From contig CAKTWI010000014.1 of assembly GCA_934630815.1 (NCBI GenBank), positions 1-59,781 of the forward strand: a stretch of DNA of 59,781 nucleotides, given 5' to 3'. Position numbers and translations under genes: made by a program. This document shows, piece by piece, positions 15,268 through 24,460 of this stretch. The DNA is from an uncultured Senegalimassilia sp. GTDB taxonomy: Bacteria > Actinomycetota > Coriobacteriia > Coriobacteriales > Eggerthellaceae. Under the pieces are notes generated by a model. It was not told where the DNA came from. It ran no database searches and saw nothing but the letters and a program-made list of their open reading frames with translations. Position 1 is the first letter of the stretch, and every line of letters starts with the position of its first letter.

Positions 15268-16833
15268 ATGGATCAGAACGTGTTTGCCGAACAACTGAAG
15301 ATTGCCATGGATGCCGCCGGCATGAAGCAGGCGGATTTGATCCATGCAGCGCAGGAAGACGGCCACAAACTCTGGAAAAGCCAGGTTAGCCAATATGTTA
15401 GCGGCAAGACCATCCCCCGCCCCGACGTGATGCAGCTGCTTGCTGAACTATTGAACGTCACCCCTGAGTGGCTGGGCGGCGAGGAATCTGCGCCGATGGC
15501 TCCTCCTGAACATGAACCTTCTGAACCTGAACCATTCGTTCATGAGGTCCAAAACAATTTTGAACCCTCCAATGATAATGAACCTGCCGAGTCTGATGAT
15601 CAAGGGAGCGTACCTATGCGTCAGTTCAAGAAATCCTCGAAGCTTGATAACGTTCTGTACGATGTTCGTGGTCCGGTTGTGGACGAAGCTGCTCGCATGG
15701 AGTCCCAGGGCATGCGCATTTTGAAATTGAACATCGGCAACCCTGCCCCGTTCGGGTTCCGCACGCCCGACGAGGTGGTTCAGGACATGCGACATCAGCT
15801 TCCCGATTGCGAGGGTTACAGCGATTCGAAGGGCTTGTTCAGCGCGCGCAAGGCCATCATGCAGTACTCTCAGATCAAGGGACTTCCCAATGTAGACATG
15901 GACAGCATCTACACCGGTAATGGCGTCAGCGAGCTCATTAACCTGTGCATGCAGGCGCTGCTCGACACCGGGGACGAGATCCTTATCCCCAGCCCCGACT
16001 ACCCGCTGTGGACGGCCTGCGCCACCCTTGCCGGCGGCACGCCTGTTCACTACATCTGCGACGAGCAAGCCGAGTGGTATCCCGATATCGACGATATCGA
16101 GCGCAAGATCACGCCGCGTACGAAGGCCATCGTTATCATCAACCCCAACAATCCCACCGGCGCGCTGTATCCGCGCGAGGTGCTGCAGCAAATCGTCGAC
16201 GTTGCTCGAAAGCACCAACTCATGATCCTGTCCGACGAGATTTACGACCGCTTGGTCATGGACGACCTTGAGCACGTTTCCATCGCAAGCCTTGCTCCCG
16301 ACTTGTTCTGCATCACCTTCTCGGGCCTTTCGAAGTCGCACATGATCGCCGGCTACCGCATCGGCTGGATGGTGCTGTCCGGCGAGAAGTACTGCGCCCA
16401 GGATTTCATCTTGGGCCTGAACATGCTGTCGAACATGCGCCTGTGCTCCAACGTGCCGGCACAGTCCATCGTTCAAACCGCGCTGTGGGGCCATCAGAGC
16501 GTTCGCAACTACGTGGTGCCCGGAGGCCGCGTCTGCGAGCAGCGCGATTACGTGTACAAGGCGCTCAACGACATCCCCGGCATCACCGTCGTCAAACCCC
16601 GTGCAGCCTTCTACATCTTCCCAAAGATCGACGTGAAGAAGTTCAACATCACCAACGACGAGCAGTTCGCACTCGACCTGCTGCACGAGAAGAAGATCCT
16701 GCTGGTTCCCGGCAAGGGCTTCAACTGGGGTTCGCCCGACCACTTCCGCGTGGTATACCTGCCGCGTATCGAAGTGCTCTCCGAAGCCATGGGCCAGCTC
16801 GGCGACTTCCTCTCGCACTACCGCCAAGCGTAA
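15268..16833 (+). CDS. XRE-type HTH domain fused to AlaA-like aminotransferase
   Basis: The 521-residue protein has an N-terminal Cro/XRE-like helix-turn-helix (about residues 4-70, including KSQVSQYVSGKTIPRPDVMQ). A Glu/Pro-rich linker follows (about 71-116). A full class I PLP aminotransferase of the alanine aminotransferase AlaA type then runs from Met117. The PLP lysine is in SGLSKSHMIAGYRIGW, and NPNNPTGALYPRE and SDEIYD supply cofactor contacts. Such enzymes transfer amino groups between alanine-type donors and 2-oxoacids. The ATG at 15268 has AAAGGA upstream; a TTG at 15250 is less likely. MocR regulators have a similar logic but use a GntR-type HTH. Either a regulator that senses amino acids through its enzyme domain or an enzyme controlling its own gene. 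Confidence 0.88.
   Translation: MDQNVFAEQLKIAMDAAGMKQADLIHAAQEDGHKLWKSQVSQYVSGKTIPRPDVMQLLAELLNVTPEWLGGEESAPMAPPEHEPSEPEPFVHEVQNNFEPSNDNEPAESDDQGSVPMRQFKKSSKLDNVLYDVRGPVVDEAARMESQGMRILKLNIGNPAPFGFRTPDEVVQDMRHQLPDCEGYSDSKGLFSARKAIMQYSQIKGLPNVDMDSIYTGNGVSELINLCMQALLDTGDEILIPSPDYPLWTACATLAGGTPVHYICDEQAEWYPDIDDIERKITPRTKAIVIINPNNPTGALYPREVLQQIVDVARKHQLMILSDEIYDRLVMDDLEHVSIASLAPDLFCITFSGLSKSHMIAGYRIGWMVLSGEKYCAQDFILGLNMLSNMRLCSNVPAQSIVQTALWGHQSVRNYVVPGGRVCEQRDYVYKALNDIPGITVVKPRAAFYIFPKIDVKKFNITNDEQFALDLLHEKKILLVPGKGFNWGSPDHFRVVYLPRIEVLSEAMGQLGDFLSHYRQA
15604..15618 (+). promoter_or_regulatory. Internal ribosome binding site and ATG at the HTH/aminotransferase junction
   Basis: GGGAG at 15604-15608 is followed after 7 nt by an in-frame ATG at 15616 (Met117), exactly where the aminotransferase homology begins (MRQFKKSSKLDNVLY). 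This is a textbook spacing for initiation and could yield a separate 405-residue aminotransferase. Only the arrangement is seen; use of the site is inferred. Confidence 0.5.
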
Positions 16834-16883
16834 CGGGTTTAGAAGGCCAAAGGCACTTAGCCCCTTAATCGCTGACATCGTGG

Positions 16884-16921
16884 CATATGGAAAGAGGGAC
16901 GCAAGCCCCTCTTTCCATATG
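16884..16921. terminator. Stem-loop between the convergent aminotransferase and recQ genes
   Basis: CATATGGAAAGAGGG at 16884-16898 pairs perfectly with 16907-16921, leaving an 8-nt loop. It lies 50 nt past the plus-strand stop and 42 nt past the minus-strand stop, so it probably serves both genes. Neither side has a long T-run. Confidence 0.65.
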
Positions 16922-16963
16922 ATGCCAAGCTTAGTCCTATGCCCAGCCTAAGCGCGCCACTGT

Positions 16964-18853
16964 TTACTGCACTTCGAAGCGATAGGCTGCGATCTCGTCG
17001 AGGAAGGCTTTACCGTACTTCTCGAGCTTCTTCATGCCTACACCGTTAACGTCCATGAACTCATCCTCGTTTTCGGGCATACGGGCGCACATATCTCGCA
17101 GCGACGCATCGCCGAACACCATGTACGGAGCCAACCCACCTTCGACCGCCAGCTGCTTACGCAACGCGCGCAGCCTTTCGAACAGATCCTGGTCGTATGC
17201 TGCATCGGGACCACTTGCCGTACCCGACCCGCCGAACGAGTGACCGCCAGCAACGCCCGGCTTGCGCTGCGCCTCGCGCAACACCTGTTTCATCTGCAAC
17301 CGGAAATCAGGCGCTGCGGCCTCGCGAAAACGAGGGCCGAACCCCACCACGGGGAACTTGCCTTCCGATATCTCCAAGTACTCGCCCGCCGCAAGCAGCT
17401 CGATAACCTCTTTCAGCTGCATTTGCGACATGCTGACGGAGTTGAGGCACTTCGCCTGCGCAAGGCCGAACTGCTCAAGGCGCTCCATGTTCGTGCCGCG
17501 CAGCACATCTACCACCACGCCCTTACCGAACCTTCCACGCAGCTCCTGTACGCAACGCATGACGGCACGCGCTTCCGCGGTAACATCGACCGCCCTGAAC
17601 CCGCCTTCGCAGTTCGAGCAATTGTTGCAGGAACCGCCATCCTGTTTTACTGCAGCCTCATCGCCGAAGTAACGCAACATGTAGCCGCGCAGGCATTCGC
17701 ACGTCAGGCAATAGCCCTCCATGGCCGCCAGCATACGGCGCCGGGCCGCACGTGCAACCTCGACTTCCTCGGGGCTCATTCCCTCGTTGCCGCTATCCTG
17801 CTCAAGGAAGAACCTGCACGTGGACAAATCGCCATCGCTCCAATAGAGCATGCACTCGCTGGCAAGCCCGTCACGCCCCGCGCGACCCGCCTCCTGATAA
17901 TAGGCCTCGATGCTTGCGGGCATGTTGTAGTGGATGACGTAACGCACGTTTGATTTATCGATGCCCATGCCGAAGGCGTTAGTTGCCACGATGACCGCAG
18001 CATCGTCGTTGATCCATGCCTGCTGATTGGCACTGCGCTCTTCTTTTCTCAATCCTGCGTGATAGCGCGTTGCCTTCACGCCGGACTGCACCAAGTGTTC
18101 GTGCACCTTCTCGACATTCTTGCGCGTATTGCAATACACCACGCCCGAGTCCTCAGGATGCGCCTTCGCATACGTTGTGATGCGGTTCAACTTTTTGTTC
18201 GGCTCTAGGCGCTCCACGGAAAAGTGAAGGTTTGGCCGGTCGAAACCGGTGACCGCTTGGTAGGGATCCCGCAATCCTAAAAGACGCACGATGTCGGCGC
18301 GAACGCGCTCCGTTGCCGTTGCGGTGAGTGCGGCAACAGTGGGGCGCGTAGGAAGCTGTTCGATGAACGTACCGATGCGCAGATACGATGGGCGAAAATC
18401 CTGGCCCCATTGCGATACGCAATGCGCTTCGTCTACCGCGACCAGCGGAATGGGCGCCTGCGAGGCGAACTCCACAAAGCGCGGATCCTCCAAACGCTCA
18501 GGCGCAACATAGAGCAGGTCGAACTCCCCCGCCAGGGCACGCGCCATAATCGAACCCTGCTGAGACGGGGTAAGCGTGGAGTTCAGATACGCCGCCTGAA
18601 TGCCAGCATCCTGCAAGCTGCGCACCTGATCGCCCATCAGCGACACCAACGGGCTTATGACCAGCGCAAGGCCGCTCATGACAACACCCGGTATCTGATA
18701 GCACACCGACTTGCCGGCGCCGGTAGGCATGACCGCAAGCGCATCGCGACCTGCGAGCAAAGCCTGCACTACACCCTGCTGGCCCGGCCTGAAATCCTTG
18801 TAGCCGAAATGCATCTCCAGCGCCAAGCGCGCCTGCTCTATAGGTACCGACAC
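16964..18853 (-). CDS. recQ: ATP-dependent DNA helicase RecQ
   Basis: The 629-residue helicase has MPTGAGKS (Walker A), VDEAHCVSQWGQDFR (DEAH box) and RAGRDGLASEC (motif VI). It also has the zinc-binding RecQ-C region with CLTCECLRGYMLRYFG and NNCSNCEGG, a winged-helix region, and a C-terminal HRDC domain ending MKKLEKYGKAFLDEI. RecQ unwinds duplex and branched DNA in recombination and replication-fork repair. GTG at 18853 is preferred as the start because GGGAAAGG lies just upstream; an ATG at 18892 would add non-conserved residues. Confidence 0.95.
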   Translation of the reverse strand: MSVPIEQARLALEMHFGYKDFRPGQQGVVQALLAGRDALAVMPTGAGKSVCYQIPGVVMSGLALVISPLVSLMGDQVRSLQDAGIQAAYLNSTLTPSQQGSIMARALAGEFDLLYVAPERLEDPRFVEFASQAPIPLVAVDEAHCVSQWGQDFRPSYLRIGTFIEQLPTRPTVAALTATATERVRADIVRLLGLRDPYQAVTGFDRPNLHFSVERLEPNKKLNRITTYAKAHPEDSGVVYCNTRKNVEKVHEHLVQSGVKATRYHAGLRKEERSANQQAWINDDAAVIVATNAFGMGIDKSNVRYVIHYNMPASIEAYYQEAGRAGRDGLASECMLYWSDGDLSTCRFFLEQDSGNEGMSPEEVEVARAARRRMLAAMEGYCLTCECLRGYMLRYFGDEAAVKQDGGSCNNCSNCEGGFRAVDVTAEARAVMRCVQELRGRFGKGVVVDVLRGTNMERLEQFGLAQAKCLNSVSMSQMQLKEVIELLAAGEYLEISEGKFPVVGFGPRFREAAAPDFRLQMKQVLREAQRKPGVAGGHSFGGSGTASGPDAAYDQDLFERLRALRKQLAVEGGLAPYMVFGDASLRDMCARMPENEDEFMDVNGVGMKKLEKYGKAFLDEIAAYRFEVQ

Positions 18854-18886
18854 GGCAAACCTTTCCCTAACAACAAGTTTCACAAT

Positions 18887-18940
18887 GCGCAAAACGCAAA
18901 CGCAAATCTAAATGCAGACGCAATGCAAACGCAAATGCGC
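18887..18940. repeat. CGCAAA-type micro-repeat tract
   Basis: Successive GCGCAAAACGCAAACGCAAA, GACGCAATGCAAA and CGCAAATGCGC words make a degenerate tandem tract upstream of recQ. Similar wording recurs at about 25100-25300, at about 38390-38500 with its reverse complement, within nadB and within niaR. The rest of the gap to 19045 has no gene. Confidence 0.5.
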
Positions 18941-19045
18941 GATTGCATGACCACGTCACCGCAATCCTGCAAGTTGATTGCGGCTTGCAACAGCTTCGGA
19001 GACCGTCCAGAAGCGTCTCATCCGGTAAAACGCTACGACAAACGC

Positions 19046-19456
19046 CTAGATGACAATGCCGTTTATGTGATCTATTTCATGTTGGATGATCTGCGCCGTA
19101 AAGCCGCTGAAGCTCTTCTGGCAGGTTTTGAACGATTCATCCTGATACGACACGCGAATCTTGCGATACCGCTGACACGGCCGCTGCCCCACAAGAGACA
19201 GGCACCCCTCCTCAGTGGAATACTCGCTTGAGGCGTGCACGATTTCGGGATTGAACATGAGCTTAGCCGTGCCATTGTCATCGAACACGATGATGCGCTT
19301 GCGCACGCCGATCATGTTCGCCGCCATTCCCACGCACTCATGAGCGTGCGCTTCAAGCGTGTCGAGCAAATCCTGTCCAACAGGCGCGTCCTCGATAGTT
19401 GCAGCTTCCGATGGCATGGCCAAGAACAGTTCGTTTCGCATAATCGGTCTGATCAT
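19046..19456 (-). CDS. def: Peptide deformylase, AANMIG subfamily
   Basis: The 136-residue enzyme removes the N-formyl group from new proteins. Motif 2 is EGCLS and motif 3 is QHEIDH, which provide the metal-binding Cys and two His. Motif 1, normally GxGxAAxQ, reads CVGMAANMIG (residues 41-50): the first Gly is Cys and the usual Gln is Met. I recall this short AANMIG form from other anaerobes, so it looks like a subfamily trait rather than decay. The start is preceded by AAGGAGG at a rather long spacing of about 12 nt. It could be a second deformylase with altered specificity. Confidence 0.85.
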   Translation of the reverse strand: MIRPIMRNELFLAMPSEAATIEDAPVGQDLLDTLEAHAHECVGMAANMIGVRKRIIVFDDNGTAKLMFNPEIVHASSEYSTEEGCLSLVGQRPCQRYRKIRVSYQDESFKTCQKSFSGFTAQIIQHEIDHINGIVI

Positions 19457-19808
19457 CGGGCGCTCGTGCCTCCTTCATGGATATGGGCAGGTGGGTTGCG
19501 AATACGCGAAAAGGGGTTTCGCTGCACCTACTGTACCATGCGAAACCCCCGCGTTCAAGAAAAATCGAACGTTTGTTTTATTGTCTTTTCACACTGTTTG
19601 ACCTGCGGAAACAGCCGAACAATCCACAAAACCCTGCTAAATCAGCGCATTTTCAACAGGTTGGCTGCCCTCATTTGGCAAGCAATTAGACCGAAGAGCA
19701 TAAGCCATAAAAAGCAGCATATCCCAGCAAACCGCCCACCGCCTTAAGCACACGGCTTTCAGAGGCACGTTCACGCTAAAACACGGTGCGCACCCCGTTG
19801 CGCAGGGC
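19457..19808. other. Intergenic region upstream of def with one stem-loop
   Basis: GGGGTTTCGC at 19513-19522 pairs with 19540-19549 around a 17-nt loop, located just upstream of def on the minus strand. The rest of the gap is comparatively AT-rich and contains no frame with a ribosome site. Promoter and leader for def are expected here. Confidence 0.4.
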
Positions 19809-21113
19809 TTACCGCGGCAAAAACTTGTCCAGTTCGCAATCGAGTTCGGGCAGGTGCTTGACGTGCAGGCTGTCGGCGAACTTGCCGCGGACCATGACGC
19901 GCCGTACGTGTCGCAGCGTCTCCAGGTCATCAAGCGGGTTCGCATCCAGTACGATCATGTCGGCCGATTTCCCTACTTCGATCGAACCCGTCTCGTCACC
20001 AAGTCCGATGATGCTCGCGTTGCCCAGTGTTGCCGCGTACAACGCAAGTTGGCGACTTGCGCCCACGATGCGCTCGAAGTACACCAACTCGCGCCACATA
20101 TCGTATTGCGTGACGTACGGGCACGCCGAATCGGTACCCAATCCAACGGGAATCCCCTGCTCCAAGGCCTGTTTTGCGGCGGACACGATACCGTCGAAAA
20201 CGATACGCCCGTTCACCACCTGGACCTCAGTGGAATGGGTCATCTCGGGCGGCAACTTGATGAACGGCAGCGCCGGAGAGACGGTGCAGGTCAGCGAGCT
20301 TTTGCGACCCACGCCGTTTTCACGGAACAGCGCCAGCAGCTCGTCGTCCAAAACGCCGCCGTGCTCGATGGTGTCCACGCCCGCTTCCAGGCCCACGCGA
20401 ACACCCTCGGTGCTCTCGATATGCGCCGCGGTATGCATGCCCAGCTTGTGAGCCTCGTCCACTGCTGCCGCCGCAATCTCGGGCGACATGCGCAGCACAC
20501 CCGGCTCGCCTTCCTTCTCGGCATCGAACACGCCGCCAGTGATGAACAACTTCACCAAATCGCACTTGTGGGCGAAGCAGTCGCGCACAATCTCACGCGC
20601 GTGATCAGGCGTTTCGGCAATGTGCGCGAACAGCCCCGCACCGTGGCCGCCCGGCACCGTCACGCCCACGCCCGAGGTGACCAAGCGCGGACCCTGGTAC
20701 TTGCCAGCGTTGATGGCGTCGCGTACCCACACGTCGGCGAACCCCGGATCACCCACGCTTCGCACCGTGGTGACACCGCTTGCCAGCTGCTGCTGGGCAT
20801 GTTTGCGCAGCGTACGATGCAGGTACCAACGCCCAACGGGGTTAGCGACCACCTTCTCGATAAGGTCGCCCGCCGCGCCGGCGCTAGTGGGCTTGCCGTT
20901 GCCGCACAGATGCACATGCAGGTTGACCAGGCCCGGCATCAGGTACGCGCCCTTCAGATCAACCTCCTGCGCACCCGCAAGACCCACCGTGGAAGCGGCC
21001 GGCCCGACCGCGCTGATGCGGCCATCGTCATCCACAGCGACGGTCATATTCTCCTGCGGCTGCATATCGCGCGTGCCGTCGAGCAGCGTTGCGTGCGTGA
21101 ATACGTAAGACAT
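19809..21113 (-). CDS. Amidohydrolase-superfamily metal-dependent hydrolase
   Basis: The 434-residue TIM-barrel hydrolase has NLHVHLCGNG (HxH metal site), KLFITGG (candidate carboxylated Lys), HTAAHIES and DTIEHGG (later metal His residues), and GTDSA (catalytic Asp). This order matches the imidazolonepropionase-like and prolidase-like branch that hydrolyses cyclic amides or dipeptides. The ATG at 21113 follows AAAGGGGA; the frame extends to 21152 without family sequence. No neighbouring pathway gene fixes the substrate. The 697-nt gap on its upstream side holds no gene. Confidence 0.85.
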   Translation of the reverse strand: MSYVFTHATLLDGTRDMQPQENMTVAVDDDGRISAVGPAASTVGLAGAQEVDLKGAYLMPGLVNLHVHLCGNGKPTSAGAAGDLIEKVVANPVGRWYLHRTLRKHAQQQLASGVTTVRSVGDPGFADVWVRDAINAGKYQGPRLVTSGVGVTVPGGHGAGLFAHIAETPDHAREIVRDCFAHKCDLVKLFITGGVFDAEKEGEPGVLRMSPEIAAAAVDEAHKLGMHTAAHIESTEGVRVGLEAGVDTIEHGGVLDDELLALFRENGVGRKSSLTCTVSPALPFIKLPPEMTHSTEVQVVNGRIVFDGIVSAAKQALEQGIPVGLGTDSACPYVTQYDMWRELVYFERIVGASRQLALYAATLGNASIIGLGDETGSIEVGKSADMIVLDANPLDDLETLRHVRRVMVRGKFADSLHVKHLPELDCELDKFLPR

Positions 21114-21761
21114 GGCATTCCCCTTTACTTGCCTGCGCCGATGCGTGAACATGGCGCGGAATCAATGGTTCGAGCCTACCAAGAACTCGGCAAAGCGTCT
21201 AGGGAAAATGCCCACATGAGGAAAACTTGCCAGGGCTAGGGGTGAAATTATCTGCCAGCTCGATTCACGCGAAACATGAAACGGAAGCCTTTTCTATCTG
21301 GGGAATTTACATGCCCGCATGACGAAGGAGACCGCGACCCGCCAACGGAGCAAGGTTTTCCGGCCATCCCGATAGCTTCCCAGCAGACAAGATTTTCCCG
21401 AATCTGCAAGGTTCGCCCGACAACCTTCGGTGTAGCGGACAAGGGTTCTGCAAGATGACGGAGTCATACTCGAACCAGGCGATGAGGCGGCTGGATTTAA
21501 GCGGGCCGTGTCATGGGAGACGCTCCTGACCTGCTGCTTCACTCCCCATCGCCTCTCCTCCCTTTGGAACGGGCGGGCTCCTCGCAAACTCAGGGCCTGC
21601 CCGCCACAAGCAAGCAGACCGCCACGAAACGCAGACAACTCCGTGCCCTCACGCACGCCGATATTCCCGATCCGCACCACACGACCGTCAAACCGTCCCG
21701 ACAAGAACGCACCAGGAGGCGCGAATGCGAACATCAAGCCGAAACGCCTCGCCGCAGCAAA
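21114..21761. other. Gene-free stretch of about 650 nt
   Basis: Open frames here (for example minus strand 21294-21794) have basic, low-order translations with no recognisable domain and no clear ribosome site. I see no RNA gene. It presumably carries the promoter of the amidohydrolase gene, or decayed sequence. Confidence 0.5.
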
Positions 21762-21791
21762 CAACGAGCCGCCCCGAAGGACGGCTCGTTG
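21762..21791 (-). terminator. Terminator of the EF-G-like gene
   Basis: On the minus strand CAACGAGCCG pairs with CGGCTCGTTG around a 10-nt loop, followed by TTTGCTG. It lies about 20 nt after the stop at 21812. Confidence 0.75.
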
Positions 21792-21811
21792 CAATCATCT
21801 TATGGACCAGC

Positions 21812-23878
21812 CTATGCCTTCGATGCCTGGTAAGCCTCGACCAGCTTCTTCGTCACATCGGCGGGCGCAGGATCGTAGCCCTCCAGCTCAATGTAGTAGC
21901 TGCCGGAACCGCGCGTCATGGCGCGCAGGTCCTTGGTATAGCCGATGACCTCGGCGTACGGCACGCGCACCATGATGACCGTCTCGCCCTCGTCGGTGGA
22001 GTCGGTGCCTACGATGCGTCCGCGACGCGTAGCGATGTCGCCCATAACGGTGCCGGCGTACTCCTCAGTGACCACGATATCCATGGTCGCCATTGGCTCG
22101 AGCAGAATAGCGCCGGCCTGCTCGCATGCCGCGCGGAAGCCGATGCGTGCGGCGGTCTTGAACGCCATCTCGTTGGAGTCGACCGAATGGTACGAGCCAT
22201 CGAACACGGCGCACTTGATGTCGACCATGGGATACCCCGCCAAGAAGCCCTCTGCCATGGCCTCCTGAACGCCCTTATCAACAGCGGGGATCAAGCCGCC
22301 GGGGATAGCGCCGCCCTTGATCTCGTCGGAGAACTCATAGCCCTCGCCGGGGTTGGGGCTGATGCGGAGCCAGCAATCGCCGAACTGGCCCGCGCCGCCG
22401 GTCTGCTTCTTGTGGCGCCCTTGCGCCTCGGCCGTCTTCGTGATGGTCTCGCGATACGGAATGCGCACGGGAACCAGGCGCGCCTCCACCTTCGCCTGCT
22501 CCTTCATGCGCGCAAGCAACGTCTCCACCTGCGCTTCGCCCATTGCCGTGACGATGGTCTGGTGCGTCTGCTCGTTGCGGGCGACCCGCAGCGTGGGATC
22601 GTTCTCAACCGCGCGCGCAAGGAAGGTGCCGACCTTGTCCTCTTCCTTCTTATTTGCCGCCTCGATGGCAACGGGATATTGCGGCACGGGCAGCGGCAGC
22701 GGGTCGATGGACATCGTGCCCGATTGCGACAGGGTGTCGCCGGCGCGCGTATCGGTGAGCTTGGGAACCACGATGATGTCGCCGGCCTTCGCGGACTTCA
22801 CATCCGTGGCCTCCTTGCCCATCATCACGTACAGGTGCCCCAGGCGATCCTTCTTGCCCGTGCGCGCATTGGCCAGCTCCATGCCGGGAGTGAGCACGCC
22901 GCTGATCAGCTTCAAGTAGCTCAAACGTCCCACGAACGGATCGGCAACGGTCTTGAAGACGAACGCCGCCGGTTCGCCGTCCTCGTCCACGAACGTCTCC
23001 TCGCCGTTGGCAAGACGGAAGGCTCCGTGGTGACGCGGATGCGGGAAGTAGGTGCAGATATCCTTCATCACGCAGCGAATACCCTGCTCGATGATGGTGG
23101 AGCCTACGTACACGGGGATGAACAGCTCCTGCGCGATGGCCTTATCGAGCAGGCTCTCGAGCTCTTCCTGCGTGAGTTGCTCGGAGCCATCCAGGTACTT
23201 CATCATCAAGTCGTCATCGGCCTCGGCCACCAAATCGCACAGGCGGTCGCGCGCGATTTGCGCCACCTCGGCGTACTCGGCCGGGATGTCCTCAATGCGG
23301 TCGTCGGTAGTGCCATCTTGGTCGAAGTAGCGGGCCTTCATGCGCAGCACGTCGATGACTCCCTTGAAGTCCTCGGCAACGCCGATGGGGATGGTGACCG
23401 GCCCCAAGCGGCTTCCGAAACGCGCATGAAGCTGCGCCATGATGGTGTCGAAGTTTGCGTGCTCGCGGTCGATGTGGTTAATGAATACGGCGCGCGACAG
23501 GCGCATGCCCTCGGCTTCGCGCCACAGCTTCGTGGTCATGACCTGGGGACCTGCGACGGCGTCGATGACGAACAGCGCCATTTCGGCGGCCTGCATGGTG
23601 GCAAGCGTGTCGCCGATGAAGTCGGGATGACCCGAGGTGTCGAGCAGGTTGATCTTGTAATCATGGTACGGAATGGGCGCAACAGACGTGCCCAGGGTGA
23701 ACTTGCGGCGGATCTCCTCCTGGTCGTAGTCAAGGTAGGATTTACCGTCGTGGGTGGTTCCCATGCGCGGCGTGCGGCCTGAAACGTGCAGCATAGCCTC
23801 GGCAAGCGAGGTTTTGCCGGCGCCGTCTTGGCCCACCAGCACGATGTTTCGGACATGTTCGGTAGCAGGAGCTGCCAT
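21812..23878 (-). CDS. EF-G-like translational GTPase (FusA2-type paralogue)
   Basis: The 688-residue protein has the domain order of elongation factor G: a GTPase domain with GQDGAGKTS (G1) and DTSGHPDF (G3), domain II, and domains III-V. The C-terminal MTRGSGSYYIELEGYDPAP resembles the EF-G ending. G3 departs from DTPGH and G4 reads NHID rather than NKxD, which marks it as an EF-G-like paralogue, not the canonical factor. Such paralogues occur widely in actinobacteria and may act in ribosome rescue or recycling. The start has AGGGGAAGG upstream. It stands alone, with its own terminator. Confidence 0.88.
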   Translation of the reverse strand: MAAPATEHVRNIVLVGQDGAGKTSLAEAMLHVSGRTPRMGTTHDGKSYLDYDQEEIRRKFTLGTSVAPIPYHDYKINLLDTSGHPDFIGDTLATMQAAEMALFVIDAVAGPQVMTTKLWREAEGMRLSRAVFINHIDREHANFDTIMAQLHARFGSRLGPVTIPIGVAEDFKGVIDVLRMKARYFDQDGTTDDRIEDIPAEYAEVAQIARDRLCDLVAEADDDLMMKYLDGSEQLTQEELESLLDKAIAQELFIPVYVGSTIIEQGIRCVMKDICTYFPHPRHHGAFRLANGEETFVDEDGEPAAFVFKTVADPFVGRLSYLKLISGVLTPGMELANARTGKKDRLGHLYVMMGKEATDVKSAKAGDIIVVPKLTDTRAGDTLSQSGTMSIDPLPLPVPQYPVAIEAANKKEEDKVGTFLARAVENDPTLRVARNEQTHQTIVTAMGEAQVETLLARMKEQAKVEARLVPVRIPYRETITKTAEAQGRHKKQTGGAGQFGDCWLRISPNPGEGYEFSDEIKGGAIPGGLIPAVDKGVQEAMAEGFLAGYPMVDIKCAVFDGSYHSVDSNEMAFKTAARIGFRAACEQAGAILLEPMATMDIVVTEEYAGTVMGDIATRRGRIVGTDSTDEGETVIMVRVPYAEVIGYTKDLRAMTRGSGSYYIELEGYDPAPADVTKKLVEAYQASKA

Positions 23879-24460
23879 ACGATCACCTTCCCCTTATAAA
23901 GGCGTCGCGCCCGATTCGCCAACTCGATTCAAGCGCGAAACGCAGTCGAACCAAACGGTCGGAACACTACCGATAGTGTAGCGCAAAACCCAGCGCGAAC
24001 CGGCAAAACGCCTGATGATGGATACGCCCCGGGGCGTTGCAGGGAGATGGGCAGTGCCCCGAGGCCGCCGCAAGGGAGTTGATTCGGGACGCTAAAAGAC
24101 GAGCAGCAAGGATACCGAACTTTGTGGGAAACCGGGCAGACAGCAAGCCGAGGCGCTCCGACAGGAACGGGGGGGGCAACGACGAGTCGAAGCACTAGGC
24201 GGAAAGGGAATCGGGGGATCGAGACAATACGCAGAAAGAGGCCGCCTGCAAACCGAAGCGCCATGGAGCAGATGGACCTCGAAGAACACTGGGTAATACA
24301 TGTGGCGAACTCGTTACGCGTTGGTGACAGCGTTGGCGCGCGGCGATCCATGGCGCCCGCGACGCGATACCCTACGAATAGCGGAACGCGGCTGCTAGGC
24401 CCGTCCCGCACAACGATTACCCGCGCCGTCCCGTGCGGCGCTACGCATAAGGAGCAGCTT
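23879..24460. other. Gene-free stretch of about 580 nt
   Basis: Both strands contain only low-order shadow frames. A run GGGGGG near 24170 and purine-rich patches are present, but no stem-loop or tRNA-like fold is convincing. The in-frame upstream extension of the next gene (from 24122) lacks family sequence and is not counted as coding. Confidence 0.45.

Noticed and set aside
19809..21239. 461-codon plus-strand frame opposite the amidohydrolase
   Set aside because: Shadow frame; metal-binding motifs are on the minus strand with a good ribosome site.
21725..23782. 685-codon plus-strand frame opposite the EF-G-like gene
   Set aside because: Antisense shadow with no recognisable domain; the EF-G motifs are on the minus strand.
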